DNA from: Tistrella bauzanensis
GTDB taxonomy: Bacteria > Pseudomonadota > Alphaproteobacteria > Tistrellales > Tistrellaceae
Direction: 5' to 3'
NCBI RefSeq assembly: GCF_014636235.1
Contig: NZ_BMDZ01000008.1
Span: forward strand, 43,232 to 107,231
Length of the DNA: 64,000 nucleotides
The translations under genes and the position numbers were made by a program. The notes under the pieces are model-generated. The model ran no database searches and was not told the origin of the DNA. It saw only the letters and a program-made list of their open reading frames with translations. Every line of letters begins with the position of its first letter. The first letter of the stretch is position 1. This document shows, one piece after another, positions 16,221 through 27,986 of the stretch.

Positions 16221-18899
16221 TCAGACCAGCCGGCCGTGGCAGTGCTTGAATTTCCTGCCCGATCCGCAGGGGCAGTTGCTGTTGCGGGGTGTGCGTTCCC
16301 AGCCTTCGGGCAGGGCCGATGGCGGCGCGTCCTCGCCCGGGGCATCGGTCATCGCGGCGGCGCCGGGCAGACTCTCGGTGGTGGGCTGCATCGGCCGTTC
16401 GGCCTCGGCAGGCTGCTGGGCGCTGGCGGCGCGGATTTCCAGATGCGACAACACCTGGGTCACCGTCTCGCGCATCCGGTCGAGCATGCCTTCGAACAGC
16501 GAGAAGGCCTCGCGCTTGTACTCGTTCAGCGGATCCTTCTGCGCATAGGCGCGCAGCACGATGCCCTGCCGGAGATAGTCGAGCTGAAGCAGATGCTCTT
16601 TCCAGTGATGGTCGATGATCTGCAGCAGCAGGCTCTTTTCCACCCGGTGCATGGTCTCGAGGCCATAGGACTCGACCTTGGTCGCCATCACGGCATCGGA
16701 GGCCTGGGTGATCCGCTCGCGCAGCGCCTCGGGGTCGATGCCTTCCTCGGCCGCCCAGTCCTTGATCGGCAGGTCGCAGGCCAGCACCTTCTGGCAGCGC
16801 TCGGTGAGTTCGGCCACCTTCCACTGCTCAGGATAGGACTTCTCGGGGGCTGCCTCGGCGACGATCTCGGCGATGACCTCGTGGCGCATCGACAGCACCG
16901 TGTCGTCGACGCGCTCGGCATTCATCATCTCGCGGCGCTGTTCATAGACGACCTTGCGCTGGTCGTTCATGACGTCGTCATAGCGCAGCAGATTCTTGCG
17001 GATGTCGAAGTTGCGCGCCTCGACCTTCTGCTGTGCCTTTTCGAGCGCCTTGTTGATCCAGGGATGGGTGATCGCCTCCCCCTCTTCCAGACCCAGACGC
17101 CGCAGCATGCCGTCGATGCGCTCGGACCCGAAGATCCGCATCAGGTCGTCTTCCAGCGACACGAAGAATTTCGACGCGCCGGGATCGCCCTGGCGGCCCG
17201 CACGGCCGCGCAGCTGATTGTCGATGCGCCGGCTTTCATGACGTTCCGAGCCGATGACGTAGAGGCCGCCGGCCGCCATCACCTGCGCGCGCGCCGCCTC
17301 GACCTCGGTTTCGATCTCCGCCGTCCGGCGGGCGCGCTCGGCCTCGTCGGTGATGTCGCCAAGCTCGGCCTCGACCCGCATCTGGACGTTGCCGCCCAGC
17401 TGGATATCGGTGCCGCGACCGGCCATGTTGGTGGCGATGGTCACGGCACCAGGCCGGCCGGCCTGGGCGATGATCTGGGCTTCCTGCTCGTGATAGCGGG
17501 CGTTCAGCACCTGATGCGGGACGCCACCCTCGGTGAACATCCGCGACAGAAGTTCCGATTTCTCGATCGAGACGGTGCCGATCAGGATCGGCTGGCCTTT
17601 GGCCGCCGCCTGCTTCACTTCGGTCACGATCGCCTGGATCTTCTCGCGCTCGGAGCGGTAGACCTCGTCATCGGCATCCTTGCGCTGCACGTCGCGATTG
17701 GTCGGGATCGCCACGACTTCCAGCTTGTAGATCTCGGCGAATTCGCCGGCCTCGGTCAAGGCGGTGCCGGTCATGCCCGACAGCTTGGGATAGAGGCGGA
17801 AATAGTTCTGGAAGGTGATCGAGGCCAGCGTCTGGTTCTCGTTCTGGATCGTCACCTCTTCCTTGGCTTCCAGCGCCTGGTGCAGCCCTTCGGAATAGCG
17901 GCGGCCTTCCATCATCCGGCCGGTGAACTCGTCGATGATGATGACCTTGTCATCCTTGACGATATAGTCCACGTCGCGGGTGAACAGCTTGTGGGCGCGC
18001 AGCGCCTGGTTCACGTGATGGACGATCGCGACATTCTCGATGTCATAGAGCCCGCCGGTGATCAGCCCGGCCTCGCCCAGCGCCGCCTCGATCCGTTCCT
18101 GGCCGACATCGGTCAGGATCACCGACCGCTGCTTCTCGTCCTTCTCGAAATCATCCGCCCCCAGATCGGGGATGAAGCGGTTGATCAGCCGGTACAGTTC
18201 GGAATTGTCTTCCGTGGGACCGGAAATGATCAGCGGCGTGCGGGCTTCATCGATCAGGATGCTGTCGACCTCGTCGACGATCGCGAAGTTGAATGGCCGC
18301 TGAACCATCTGGTCCAGCCCGTACTTCATGTTGTCGCGCAGATAGTCGAAGCCAAACTCGTTGTTGGTGCCATAGGTGATGTCGGCGCCATAAGCCAGCC
18401 TGCGGCTGTAATCGTCCATGCCGGGCAGGATGGCACCGACGGTCAGGCCCAGGAAACGGTGCACCCGCCCCATCCACTCCGAGTCGCGTCGCGCCAGATA
18501 GTCGTTGACGGTGACGACGTGGACGCCCTTGCCTTCCAGCGCGTTCAGATAGGCGGCCAGCGTCGAGACCAGGGTCTTGCCTTCACCGGTCTTCATCTCG
18601 GCGATGCGGCCCTGATGCAGCACCATGCCGCCGACCAGCTGGACATCGAAATGTCGCTGCCCCAGAACACGGCGCGCGGCCTCGCGCACGGTGGCGAAGG
18701 CATCGACCAGAAGGTCGTCGAGTGGCTCGCCCTTGGCAAGACGCCCGCGAAATTCGTCGGTGCGGGCACGGAGTCCGGCATCGTCGAGAGCCTGAACCTC
18801 GGGCTCCTTGGCGTTGATCGCCTGAACCGCCCGCTGGAGCGACTTCACCGTCCGATCGTTGGCGGTACCGAAAATCCGCCGGGCTAGAGCGCCGAACAT
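16221..18899 (-). CDS. secA: preprotein translocase ATPase SecA
   Basis: 892 residues. The motor drives post-translational export through SecYEG. Visible: the helicase Q/Walker A region [20 protein letters not shown] (about 102-120), [17 protein letters not shown], Walker B in [21 protein letters not shown], the preprotein cross-linking domain, [13 protein letters not shown] of the second motor domain, the helical scaffold and wing domains, and a C-terminal zinc motif [14 protein letters not shown] that binds SecB and phospholipid. The length is typical of Alphaproteobacteria. The 894-codon frame on the opposite strand is a shadow. The gene is convergent with the small peptide gene and divergent from the PPIase gene. 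Confidence 0.98.
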   Translation of the reverse strand: MFGALARRIFGTANDRTVKSLQRAVQAINAKEPEVQALDDAGLRARTDEFRGRLAKGEPLDDLLVDAFATVREAARRVLGQRHFDVQLVGGMVLHQGRIAEMKTGEGKTLVSTLAAYLNALEGKGVHVVTVNDYLARRDSEWMGRVHRFLGLTVGAILPGMDDYSRRLAYGADITYGTNNEFGFDYLRDNMKYGLDQMVQRPFNFAIVDEVDSILIDEARTPLIISGPTEDNSELYRLINRFIPDLGADDFEKDEKQRSVILTDVGQERIEAALGEAGLITGGLYDIENVAIVHHVNQALRAHKLFTRDVDYIVKDDKVIIIDEFTGRMMEGRRYSEGLHQALEAKEEVTIQNENQTLASITFQNYFRLYPKLSGMTGTALTEAGEFAEIYKLEVVAIPTNRDVQRKDADDEVYRSEREKIQAIVTEVKQAAAKGQPILIGTVSIEKSELLSRMFTEGGVPHQVLNARYHEQEAQIIAQAGRPGAVTIATNMAGRGTDIQLGGNVQMRVEAELGDITDEAERARRTAEIETEVEAARAQVMAAGGLYVIGSERHESRRIDNQLRGRAGRQGDPGASKFFVSLEDDLMRIFGSERIDGMLRRLGLEEGEAITHPWINKALEKAQQKVEARNFDIRKNLLRYDDVMNDQRKVVYEQRREMMNAERVDDTVLSMRHEVIAEIVAEAAPEKSYPEQWKVAELTERCQKVLACDLPIKDWAAEEGIDPEALRERITQASDAVMATKVESYGLETMHRVEKSLLLQIIDHHWKEHLLQLDYLRQGIVLRAYAQKDPLNEYKREAFSLFEGMLDRMRETVTQVLSHLEIRAASAQQPAEAERPMQPTTESLPGAAAMTDAPGEDAPPSALPEGWERTPRNSNCPCGSGRKFKHCHGRLV

Positions 18900-19309
18900 G
18901 TAATCCCCTGACCTGGCTCCCGAGCACGCGATGCCGTCCGGTCCGGAGCTTTCGGTGGCGGACGGCGCCTGTACTCACGCGCGACAGATAACGGACAGGG
19001 CGCAGACCCTCGTCCGAGATCGTTCCTCAAATAAGCGGTCGGGGGTGCCCTGTCAATCACGCCGGCCACCTGTTCCGCACGGCGCGCCATATCGACATGC
19101 CGTCCATGTGGTCGCGGGCCGCGTGCCTGGGCCGCTCATCCGGTTTCCCGACCGACCGCATTGGTTTTCAACACTTGTGATCGCCGGCCGGCTGTGCATC
19201 ATGAGCGTCCTGATCCGTCGGCCGCCTGTCAGCCGGCGGCAAATCCCGGCGGGCCGGCGACCTCTGCCCGATCCCGAGCCCTGACCGATCCCCAAGGGAG
19301 AAAGTCCGT
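18900..19309. other. 410-base divergent intergenic region secA / PPIase
   Basis: No gene is supported here. It holds a good secA promoter candidate (19028-19056, minus strand) and the leader of the PPIase gene. The short frames on both strands show no recognisable protein content. A PPIase promoter was not identified with confidence. Confidence 0.5.
19028..19056 (-). promoter_or_regulatory. candidate promoter of secA
   Basis: On the minus strand TTGACA (19056-19051, perfect -35) is followed by a 17-base spacer and TATTTG (19033-19028). The implied leader is about 120 bases, room for regulation, but no secM-like upstream gene is seen. Confidence 0.55.
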
Positions 19310-20200
19310 ATGCTCATGCGCAGCGCGCGTCGGCCGTTCGGTGCCGCCATCGCCGCCCTGCTCCTTGCCTCCACCGTGCCGTTCGCGGCCGTGCGGGCAG
19401 CCGAGGAGCCGAAGGCCGAAGATCCGGTCGTCGCCCGCGTCGACGGTTCCGACATCCGCCGCTCGGACGTGGTCGCCGCCTATGAAACTCTGCCCCCGCC
19501 CTATCGGTCGCTGCCCTTCGAGCAGCTGTATGACACGCTGCTCGACAACGTGATCAGCAGCCGGCTGATGGTCGAGGCCGCCCGCAAGCAGGGGCTGGAG
19601 TCTGAAGACGACGTGAAGCAGCGCATCCAGCGCGCCGCCGACCGCGTTCTGACCGAGGCCTATCTGACCCGGCTGATCGACAATGCCGTCACCGACGAGG
19701 CCCTGAAGGCCGCGTATGACGACTTCAAGACCAGCTTCACGCCCGAAGAGGAAGTCCGCGCCCGCCATATCCTGGTGGCGACCGAGGACGAGGCCAAGGC
19801 GGTCAAGGCCGAACTCGACAAGGGTGGCGATTTCGCCAAGATCGCGGCCGACAAGTCGACCGATCCCGGCGCCGCCAATGGCGGCGATCTGGGCTTCTTC
19901 ACCGCCGACCGGATGGTGAAGCCGTTCGCCGATGCCGCCTTCGCGATGAAGCCGGGCGAGATTTCCGACCCGGTGCAGAGCCAGTTCGGCTGGCATGTCA
20001 TCAAGCTGGAAGAGCGCCGCAAGCAGCCGGTTCCGTCCTTCGAGGACAAGAAGCAGGAGCTTGAGGTGCAGTTGCAGCGCGAGGCCGTCGACGACGCGCT
20101 GGAAGCGCTGAAGGCCGATGCCAAGGTGGAGCGTCTCACCGAGACGATGCCCGAAGCTCCGGCAGCCGAAGCTCCGGCAGCCGAGGCACCCAAGAGCTGA
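19310..20200 (+). CDS. periplasmic parvulin-type peptidyl-prolyl isomerase
   Basis: 296 residues. An N-terminal signal peptide (RRPFGAAIAALLLASTVPFAAVRAAEE, cleavage after AxA) is followed by a SurA/PpiD-like N-terminal helical domain. A rotamase domain follows at about 145-240 (VRARHILVATEDEAKAV, FAKIAADKSTDPGAANGGDLGFF, GWHVIKLEER). It should assist folding of outer-membrane and periplasmic proteins exported by the Sec system, whose ATPase gene is divergent to it. The C-terminus is a short tail of three E-A-P-A-A units encoded by near-identical 15-bp repeats. The next gene, argJ, follows by 128 bases with a hairpin between. Confidence 0.92.
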   Translation: MLMRSARRPFGAAIAALLLASTVPFAAVRAAEEPKAEDPVVARVDGSDIRRSDVVAAYETLPPPYRSLPFEQLYDTLLDNVISSRLMVEAARKQGLESEDDVKQRIQRAADRVLTEAYLTRLIDNAVTDEALKAAYDDFKTSFTPEEEVRARHILVATEDEAKAVKAELDKGGDFAKIAADKSTDPGAANGGDLGFFTADRMVKPFADAAFAMKPGEISDPVQSQFGWHVIKLEERRKQPVPSFEDKKQELEVQLQREAVDDALEALKADAKVERLTETMPEAPAAEAPAAEAPKS

Positions 20201-20210
20201 CCCACCCGAC

Positions 20211-20254
20211 CGGCCCGGCCTCTGGCGTTTCATCGCCGAAGGCCGGGCCGTTGA
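20211..20254 (+). terminator. hairpin downstream of the PPIase gene
   Basis: CGGCCCGGCCT (20211-20221) pairs with AGGCCGGGCCG (20240-20250). The 18-base loop contains a further GGCG/CGCC stem. Only a short T-rich stretch follows, so it may be a weak terminator or attenuator before argJ. Confidence 0.5.
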
Positions 20255-20328
20255 TGTTCCAGGTCTGACCCGTACGGCGGGGGATGGTTCGCATCCTCCG
20301 CCGTCATCCCGTTCGGAGACATCGCCTG

Positions 20329-21567
20329 ATGAGCGCTAAGACGTCGCCTCTGGCACCTGCATCCTTCCCTGATATGCCCCCGATCGCGGGTGTACGCCTC
20401 GCCACGGGCATGACCGGGCTGAGATACAAAGGCCGTGACGACCTGCTCTGGGCGGAGTTCGTGCCCGGCACCGTGGTTGCCGGTTGCTTCACCACCACCG
20501 CCACCCGGGCGGCGCCGGTGCGCTGGTGTGAAACCGCACTGGCCGGCGGCCGGGCGCGGGCACTGGTGGTGAATGCCGGCAATGCCAATGCCTTCACCGG
20601 CCCGACCGGGGCCCGTTCGGTGGCGGCCGAGGTGGATGCGGCGGCGGCGGTGCTGGATTGTGCGCGCGAAGAGGTGTTCGTCGCCTCGACCGGCGTGATC
20701 GGCGTGCCGATGGACCCCAGGCCGATTGCCGATCTGCTGCCACAATTGTCGGGACGGGCCGGTTGCGACAATGCTGCCTGGCAGGCTGCCGCGCGGTCGA
20801 TCATGACCACCGATACCTTTCCCAAGGGATCGGTCGCAACCGCGACCGTCGATGGCCGCACGGTCACGGTCGCGGGCTTCGCCAAGGGATCGGGCATGAT
20901 CGCGCCGAACATGGCGACCATGCTGGGCTTCGTGTTCACCGATGCGGCGATCGGCGCCACCCTGGCGCAGCGGCTGCTGGCGCGCGCGGTCGACCGCTCG
21001 TTCAATGCGATCACGGTTGATGGCGACACCTCGACCAATGACTGCGTGATGATGTTCGCGACCGGTGCCGCCGGCAACCGGGTGCTGGCCGAGGAAGACG
21101 CCGATGGTGCCGCCTTCGCCGCCGCCCTGGAAGCGGTGCTGTCGGATCTGGCCCGCCAGGTGGTGCGTGATGGCGAGGGGGCGACTAAATTCGTCACCCT
21201 GACCATCACCGGCGCCGAAAATGACGCGGCCGCCCGCCGCATCGGCCTGACTGTCGCCAATTCACCGCTGGTCAAGACCGCCATCGCCGGATCGGATGCC
21301 AATTGGGGCCGGATCGTGGCGGCGCTGGGCCGGTCGGGCGAGCGGGTGGCCGAAGACCGGCTGCGCATCCATATCGGCGGCGTGCTGGTGGCCGAGAACG
21401 GCGCCGTGCACCCTGATTACGACGAGAAGGTCCATGTCGCGGACTATATGAAGGGCGAAGAGATCGAGATTGCCGTCGATGTGGGCATCGGCGAGGGGGT
21501 GGCCACGGTGTGGACCTGCGACCTGACCCATGGCTATATCGAGATCAACGCCGATTACCGGAGCTGA
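20329..21567 (+). CDS. argJ: bifunctional glutamate N-acetyltransferase / ornithine acetyltransferase
   Basis: 412 residues from the ATG at 20329, with GGAGA upstream. ArgJ regenerates N-acetylglutamate in the cyclic arginine pathway. The self-cleavage site ATML is present (Ala196-Thr197), within GFAKGSGMIAPNMATMLGFVFTDA. The conserved TTNTFPKG-type segment reads TTDTFPKGSVATA, and the C-terminal GSDANWGRIVAALGRSG block is intact. The precursor should split into alpha and beta chains. It is 8 bases before mutT, so the two are co-transcribed. Confidence 0.96.
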   Translation: MSAKTSPLAPASFPDMPPIAGVRLATGMTGLRYKGRDDLLWAEFVPGTVVAGCFTTTATRAAPVRWCETALAGGRARALVVNAGNANAFTGPTGARSVAAEVDAAAAVLDCAREEVFVASTGVIGVPMDPRPIADLLPQLSGRAGCDNAAWQAAARSIMTTDTFPKGSVATATVDGRTVTVAGFAKGSGMIAPNMATMLGFVFTDAAIGATLAQRLLARAVDRSFNAITVDGDTSTNDCVMMFATGAAGNRVLAEEDADGAAFAAALEAVLSDLARQVVRDGEGATKFVTLTITGAENDAAARRIGLTVANSPLVKTAIAGSDANWGRIVAALGRSGERVAEDRLRIHIGGVLVAENGAVHPDYDEKVHVADYMKGEEIEIAVDVGIGEGVATVWTCDLTHGYIEINADYRS

Positions 21568-21574
21568 CACCGCC

Positions 21575-22033
21575 ATGCCCGACGACGCCGAGCTGTATGG
21601 CTGCGCCGCCGCGGCCCCCTTGCCCGCCGGGCCGGCAAAGCTGCTGCTGGTGGTTGCCGTGGCGTTGCTGGATGTCGACAACCGGGTGCTGATCGCGAAG
21701 CGCCCGGAAGACAAGGCGATGGCGGGCTTGTGGGAATTCCCCGGCGGCAAGGTGGCGCCGGGGGAACGTCCTGAAGCGGCGCTGGTCCGCGAGCTTCACG
21801 AAGAGCTCGGCATCGACACCAGCGCCTCATGCCTGGCGCCGGCCACCTTCGCCAGCCACGCCTATCCCGATTTTCATCTGCTGATGCCCGTCTATGTCTG
21901 CCGGCAGTGGCGCGGCACCCCCACCCCGCGTGAGGGCCAGACACTGGCCTGGGTGCGGATTTCCAGGCTGCGCGACTATCCGATGCCGCCTGCCGACCTG
22001 CCGCTGATCGCCATGCTCAGGGATATGCTGTAG
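21575..22033 (+). CDS. mutT: Nudix hydrolase, MutT-type 8-oxo-dGTP diphosphatase
   Basis: 152 residues from the ATG at 21575; a longer frame inside argJ is ignored. The complete Nudix box GGKVAPGERPEAALVRELHEELGI lies near residues 55-78, preceded by VLIAKRPEDKAMAGLWEFPGG, as in MutT. It removes oxidised guanine nucleotides from the pool before they are misincorporated. Its place directly behind argJ is common in Alphaproteobacteria. Confidence 0.92.
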   Translation: MPDDAELYGCAAAAPLPAGPAKLLLVVAVALLDVDNRVLIAKRPEDKAMAGLWEFPGGKVAPGERPEAALVRELHEELGIDTSASCLAPATFASHAYPDFHLLMPVYVCRQWRGTPTPREGQTLAWVRISRLRDYPMPPADLPLIAMLRDML

Positions 22034-22143
22034 AGCGGCCCGCCTTTGGCGGCAATCTCGCGCTTGACCATCACGGATACCTCGACCATCACGGATACTC
22101 TGGCCTCTGGTTCAGACTATCGCCGTCGGCCTGCTCCAACATG

Positions 22144-22181
22144 AAAAACGCCGGCCTCCCGGAAATGGGGAGGCCGGCGTT
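22144..22181 (-). terminator. Rho-independent terminator of asd
   Basis: AACGCCGGCCTCCC (22147-22160) and GGGAGGCCGGCGTT (22168-22181) form a 14-bp perfect stem with a 7-base loop. On the minus strand the stem ends in a T run (the A run at 22144-22148), so it terminates asd, 24 bases after its stop. It may also stop transcripts from argJ-mutT. Confidence 0.9.
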
Positions 22182-22204
22182 CCCGTCAGAACGTCGTGGG
22201 TGGA

Positions 22205-23197
22205 TCAGATCAGGATTTCGGCGATCTGCACCGTGTTGAGGGCGGCACCCTTCAAAAGCTGGTCGCCGCAGACGAAGAAATCGAGGCCGGTATCGCCGAA
22301 GACCAGGCTTTCACGGATGCGGCCGACCTCGACGTCATACTTGGTCGAGGCGGTCAGCGGCATCGGGTAGAGCTTCGCCGCCGGATCGTCGACAACCTGA
22401 ACGCCGGCGGCCTCGGCCAGCACGGCGCGGGCGGCGGCGGGCGTGATCGGGCGCAGGGTCTCGATGGTCACCGCCTCGGCATGGGCGCGCATGGTCGGCA
22501 CCCGCACCGCCGTGCAGGACAGCAGCACCTCGGGCGCCTCCATGATCTTGCGGGTTTCCCACAAGACCTTCATTTCCTCACGCGTGTAGCCGTTGTCCTG
22601 GAAGCTGTCGATATGCGGGATCAGGTTGAAGGCCAGCGGATGGGCGAATTTCGATGCCGTCACCGGCTGGCCGGCCAGGAACTCGCGCGCGCCCGCGGCA
22701 AGCTCGGTCATGCCTTCGGCGCCGGCGCCGCTGGCCGCCTGATAGGTGGAGACGATCGCGCGCTTCACACCGACTTCGGCATGCAGCGGCGCCAGCGCCA
22801 TCAGCAGGATGGCGGTGGTGCAGTTGGGGTTCGCGATCAGGGTCTGGCCCAGCGCGCGGCGGCCGTTGATCTCAGGCACCACCAGCGGCACCGCGTCGTC
22901 GTAGCGGAAGGCCGAGGAATTATCGATCACGATCGCGCCGCCGGGGCTTGAGATCGCGTGCGCGAATTCCTTGGCGAAATCGCCCGACACCGCCAGGAAC
23001 ACGATGTCCATCGCCCGTGTGGCCTCGACCGAGAACGCCTCGATGGTCACCGGGCCGAAGGCGGTCTCGGTGGTTTTGCCGGCACTCCGCTCGGAGGCGA
23101 AGAGATGAAGCTCGGTCACGGGAAAGCGCCGGTCCTTGAGGACCTGGATCGTTTCCTGACCGACCGCGCCGGTGGCGCCGACGATACCGATCCGCAT
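22205..23197 (-). CDS. asd: aspartate-semialdehyde dehydrogenase
   Basis: 330 residues. NADPH binding is shown by [17 protein letters not shown] at the N-terminus. The nucleophilic Cys126 lies in [10 protein letters not shown], and the active-site segment [14 protein letters not shown] follows. It reduces aspartyl phosphate to the semialdehyde, feeding lysine/diaminopimelate, threonine and methionine synthesis. It stands alone on the minus strand with its own terminator. Confidence 0.96.
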   Translation of the reverse strand: MRIGIVGATGAVGQETIQVLKDRRFPVTELHLFASERSAGKTTETAFGPVTIEAFSVEATRAMDIVFLAVSGDFAKEFAHAISSPGGAIVIDNSSAFRYDDAVPLVVPEINGRRALGQTLIANPNCTTAILLMALAPLHAEVGVKRAIVSTYQAASGAGAEGMTELAAGAREFLAGQPVTASKFAHPLAFNLIPHIDSFQDNGYTREEMKVLWETRKIMEAPEVLLSCTAVRVPTMRAHAEAVTIETLRPITPAAARAVLAEAAGVQVVDDPAAKLYPMPLTASTKYDVEVGRIRESLVFGDTGLDFFVCGDQLLKGAALNTVQIAEILI

Positions 23198-23418
23198 GGG
23201 ATGTGTTCCTTGGGGTTTGAGCGTGTCGGGAATGACGCGCGGGGCTCTGGCCGTGTCTCAGAGATGATGCCGGCCTCGCGCATCTGCAAGCGGCGCGCAC
23301 GCTAACAGCTTGGCCCCCCACGCGCAACGGCCGGCGGTATACCGGATGGCTCGGTTGAAAAGTTCTCGGGGCAGGGGCTTCTCGGGGCAGGGGCGGTGAT
23401 CGTCGAAAACCCGGGGGC

Positions 23419-25017
23419 TCAGTATCCGAGGGCGCAGCCATCCTTGCGCGGATCGGAGCCGCCGATCAGCACGCCGCGCTCCCAGTCGATCACGATCGCC
23501 TGAGCGCCACCCAGCGGCTGGGCCGCGGCACGGACCCGGTTGCCGAGGCCGATCAACTGCGGCATCAGCGTGGGGGCCGCGCCGGTTTCCAGCTCCAGCA
23601 CTCCACCCATGGCCTGACTGCGCGGCAGGTCGATCGCCGCCTGCGGATCGAGCCCGTGGTCGAGCATCCGGGCAAGCAGGGTGGCATGGCCGATGGCCTG
23701 ATACTGACCGCCCATCACGCCGAAGCTCATCACCGGGCGCCGGCCATCGCCCATCATGCCGGCGACCAGGGTATGCGGCGGGCGACGTCCCGGCGTGTAG
23801 TGCCCGGGGGTTCCGGGGCGCAGACGGAAGCCGGTGCCGCGGCTGTTGAACAACACGCCTGAGCGTGGGCAGGTGATGCCGCTGCCGAAGGCCGAGAAGA
23901 TCGAGTTGACCATCGACACCGCGGTCTGGTCGCGATCGACCACGGTCACGTAAACCGTGTCACCGCTGCCGCCGGGTGCGCGGGGGCTGGGCGCAACCCT
24001 GGCACCGGCGGCGATCCGCGGCGCCAGGCGACGGGCCTCGTCCATGATCCGGGCGCCGCCGCCATCCTCGTCGCCGAAGCGGTCCTCAGGGTCGGACAGA
24101 TGCTGGTCGCGGAGCGCGATGGCGGCCTCGCTCGCCCGCGCGATCAGGTCGTGAAAGGCCGGGCCATCCGGATCGAGTGCCGCGACATCGACACCCTCGA
24201 TCATCGCCAGGATCGCCAGCGCGATCAGCCCCTGACTGTTGGGCGGGGTCTCGAAGATATGACGGCCGCGATACTGCCCGGCGGCCGGGTCGGTATAGTG
24301 CCCGGCATGGCCGGCAAAATCGTCGAGACTGTGGCAGCCGCCCAGGCCGCGCAGGGTCTCGACCATGTCGTCCGCGATCCAGCCCTCATAGAATGCCGCC
24401 GGGCCATCCTTGGCGATGGCCGACAATGTGCGGCACATCTGGGTCTGCGCGATCCGGGCGCCGGCTTCGGGCGCGCGGGCACCGGCCAGGAAGCTCTGGG
24501 CGGTCACCTCGTTGCGCGACAACAGCTCGACATGGCAGGCCCAGTCGGCGGCCACCCGCGGCGCCACCGGCGCGCCGGCACGGGCAAGATCGATCGCCGG
24601 CGCCAGCACCCGGTCCAGCCCCAGCCGGCCGTGATCGGCCGACAACCGTGCCCAGGCTTCCACCGCCCCAGGCACGGTCACGGCCAGCGGATCGGTCTGG
24701 GGCACGGCGGTGGCGCCCTGGTCGAGCAGCCTGTCTATGCCCGGGCCACTGGCCGCCGCCGCCCGGCCGGTGCCGTTATAACAGAGCGGCCGGGCATCGC
24801 CGGCGCGCTGGATCAGTGCCCAGCAATCGCCGCCGACCCCGGTCATGTGGGGTTCAAGCAGCCCCAGCACCGCGACTGCTGCGATCGCCGCATCGACCGC
24901 ATTGCCGCCGGCCTTCAACTTGTCGAGGGCAACCAGGGTCGCCAGCGGGTGCGAGGTCGCAGCCATGGCTTCGTTGGCATAGACGGCCGACCGTCCGGGC
25001 CGCTGGAAATCGCGCAT
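23419..25017 (-). CDS. gamma-glutamyltransferase-family Ntn hydrolase
   Basis: 532 residues from the ATG at 25015-25017. The N-terminal part (SHPLATLVALDKLKAGGNAVDAAIAAVAVLGLLEPHMTGVGGDCW) and the C-terminal GTGFRLRPGTPGHYTPGRRPPHTL are typical of the GGT family. The autoprocessing/nucleophile site reads GSGDTVYVTVVDRDQTAVSM, so the nucleophile Thr is followed by Val-Tyr rather than the classical Thr-His. That pattern fits the YwrD/HpxW-like branch rather than true GGT. No signal peptide is visible, so it is probably cytoplasmic. It may hydrolyse gamma-glutamyl or oxamate-like amides; the substrate is unknown. It is divergent from zapE. Confidence 0.88.
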   Translation of the reverse strand: MRDFQRPGRSAVYANEAMAATSHPLATLVALDKLKAGGNAVDAAIAAVAVLGLLEPHMTGVGGDCWALIQRAGDARPLCYNGTGRAAAASGPGIDRLLDQGATAVPQTDPLAVTVPGAVEAWARLSADHGRLGLDRVLAPAIDLARAGAPVAPRVAADWACHVELLSRNEVTAQSFLAGARAPEAGARIAQTQMCRTLSAIAKDGPAAFYEGWIADDMVETLRGLGGCHSLDDFAGHAGHYTDPAAGQYRGRHIFETPPNSQGLIALAILAMIEGVDVAALDPDGPAFHDLIARASEAAIALRDQHLSDPEDRFGDEDGGGARIMDEARRLAPRIAAGARVAPSPRAPGGSGDTVYVTVVDRDQTAVSMVNSIFSAFGSGITCPRSGVLFNSRGTGFRLRPGTPGHYTPGRRPPHTLVAGMMGDGRRPVMSFGVMGGQYQAIGHATLLARMLDHGLDPQAAIDLPRSQAMGGVLELETGAAPTLMPQLIGLGNRVRAAAQPLGGAQAIVIDWERGVLIGGSDPRKDGCALGY

Positions 25018-25218
25018 CTGGGGGGCCTTTCCGCGAAGATCGCCTGAGATGCATGATCTTGGCACGAATGTGCGCAGGGCGCGAGGCCTGGCGCCGGATG
25101 CATGGCCGACCCGCAGGCTTGCGGGTTGTGCCATGGACCCGGATGGCCCATCTTGAGCCTGCCCCCGGCCGCCATCAGCCCCCGCCATTCAGTCTTATAG
25201 AACCAGAGCCCGACCACC

Positions 25219-26391
25219 TTGTCCGACCCGTCCAGAGAAGATCCGTCGAGCCAGTATGCCCGGATGGTGGCAGAGGGGCGCCTCACCGCCGATCCCGCCC
25301 AGGCGGCGGCCGTTGAGCGGCTGACCGTGCTGCTGCGCCGGATGGGCGCCGAGCCCGCGCCGCCGCCACCGGCGCCCGCGTCCCGCAAACGCGGCCTGCT
25401 TGGCCGGCTGTTCGGTGGGGCGGAGGCGGACGACGGCCCGCCGCCGATGCCGGCGGGGCCGCGCGGCCTGTATCTGTGGGGCGGTGTCGGGCGCGGCAAG
25501 TCGATGCTGATGGACATGGCCTTCCGTGCCGCACCGGTGGCGCCGAAGCGGCGGGTGCATTTCCATGCCTTCATGCTGGATATCCACGCCCGGCTGCATG
25601 CCTGGCGCACCACGGGCGACCAGGATCGCGAGCCCGATCCGTTGCCGCGGATCGCAGATGCGGTGGCCGCCGAAGCCCGGCTGCTGTGTTTCGACGAATT
25701 CCAGGTCCGCGATGTCGCCGACGCCATGATTCTGGGTCGGCTGTTCACCCATGTGCTGGCACGCGGGGTGTTCGTGATCGCGACATCGAACCGTCCGCCC
25801 GAGGATCTGTATCTCGACGGTCTGCAACGTGACCGGTTCCTGCCCTTCATCCGGCTGGTCCGCGACAGCCTGGAAGTGATGGAGCTTGTGGCCGACCGCG
25901 ACTATCGTCTGGATCGACTGACGCTGATGCCGGTCTATCATGTGCCGGCCGACGCATCGGCGCGGCGGGCGCTGGACGAGGCCTTCAGCGATCTTGCCGG
26001 CGGGGCCGCGCCGGCACGCGCGGTGCTGGACGTGTCGGGGCGGCGGATCGAGGTGCCGATGGCGGCTGGCGGCGTGGCGCGGTTCGGCTTTGCCGATCTG
26101 TGCGCGAAACCGCTGGGTGCCGCCGACTACATCGAGATCGCCCGTCAGCACCACACCGTGATCATCGACGGGATTCCGGCGATGGGCCCGGAAAAGCGCG
26201 ACCAGGCCGCACGTTTTGTCACGCTCGTCGACGAACTATATGAACACCGGGTGAAGCTGGTCTGCTCGGCGGCGGCGTGGCCCGACGATCTGTACCCGGC
26301 GGGTGACGGATCGTTCGAGTTTGCCCGCACCGCATCGAGGCTGGCCGAGATGCAGAGCAAGGAGTATCTGGCGCTGCCGCATCTGACCTGA
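25219..26391 (+). CDS. zapE: cell division protein ZapE (AFG1-like ATPase)
   Basis: 390 residues. The start is a TTG at 25219 giving MSDPSREDPSSQYARMVAEGRLTADPAQ, the register expected for ZapE; an ATG at 25264 is the alternative. Walker A is LYLWGGVGRGKSMLMDM (about 85-100), Walker B is LLCFDEFQVRDVADAMIL, and a sensor-like ATSNRPPEDLY follows. ZapE is a peripheral ATPase of the divisome that affects Z-ring stability and respiratory-complex turnover. A proline-rich insert after residue 45 is unusual. It lies 469 bases upstream of mdh, the common neighbour in Alphaproteobacteria. Confidence 0.93.
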   Translation: MSDPSREDPSSQYARMVAEGRLTADPAQAAAVERLTVLLRRMGAEPAPPPPAPASRKRGLLGRLFGGAEADDGPPPMPAGPRGLYLWGGVGRGKSMLMDMAFRAAPVAPKRRVHFHAFMLDIHARLHAWRTTGDQDREPDPLPRIADAVAAEARLLCFDEFQVRDVADAMILGRLFTHVLARGVFVIATSNRPPEDLYLDGLQRDRFLPFIRLVRDSLEVMELVADRDYRLDRLTLMPVYHVPADASARRALDEAFSDLAGGAAPARAVLDVSGRRIEVPMAAGGVARFGFADLCAKPLGAADYIEIARQHHTVIIDGIPAMGPEKRDQAARFVTLVDELYEHRVKLVCSAAAWPDDLYPAGDGSFEFARTASRLAEMQSKEYLALPHLT

Positions 26392-27805
<1,414 letters not shown>

Positions 27806-27906
27806 TCGACGCAAGGCTCATGGTGGCCGTGTTGCAGCCCTGCCGGTTTCTGCCGGAAAAGGTGCGGCCCGCGGCCCCAAGCGCTTGACGTTGCGGGGGG
27901 CGGCGG

Positions 27907-27934
27907 TTGCGCACCTGCCTGCGGGTGCTATAAA
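27907..27934 (+). promoter_or_regulatory. candidate promoter of the sucCDAB-lpd block
   Basis: TTGCGC (27907-27912), a 16-base spacer and TATAAA (27929-27934). Transcription would start about 45 bases before the sucC ATG. TTGACG at 27885-27890 is too far from this -10 to be its partner. Confidence 0.5.
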
Positions 27935-27986
27935 TGCAGGCGCCAGCGCCACCGCGGCTGATCGAGCGGTCTAGGGAAGAGGCTCA

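Noticed and set aside
16203-18887. 894-codon open frame on the plus strand opposite secA
   Set aside because: Its residues mirror the SecA gene in a GC-rich genome and show no domain; SecA on the minus strand is unambiguous.
18931-19295. Small open frames on both strands between secA and the PPIase gene
   Set aside because: No ribosome-binding site with a good start, Arg/Pro-rich content, and the region holds the secA promoter.
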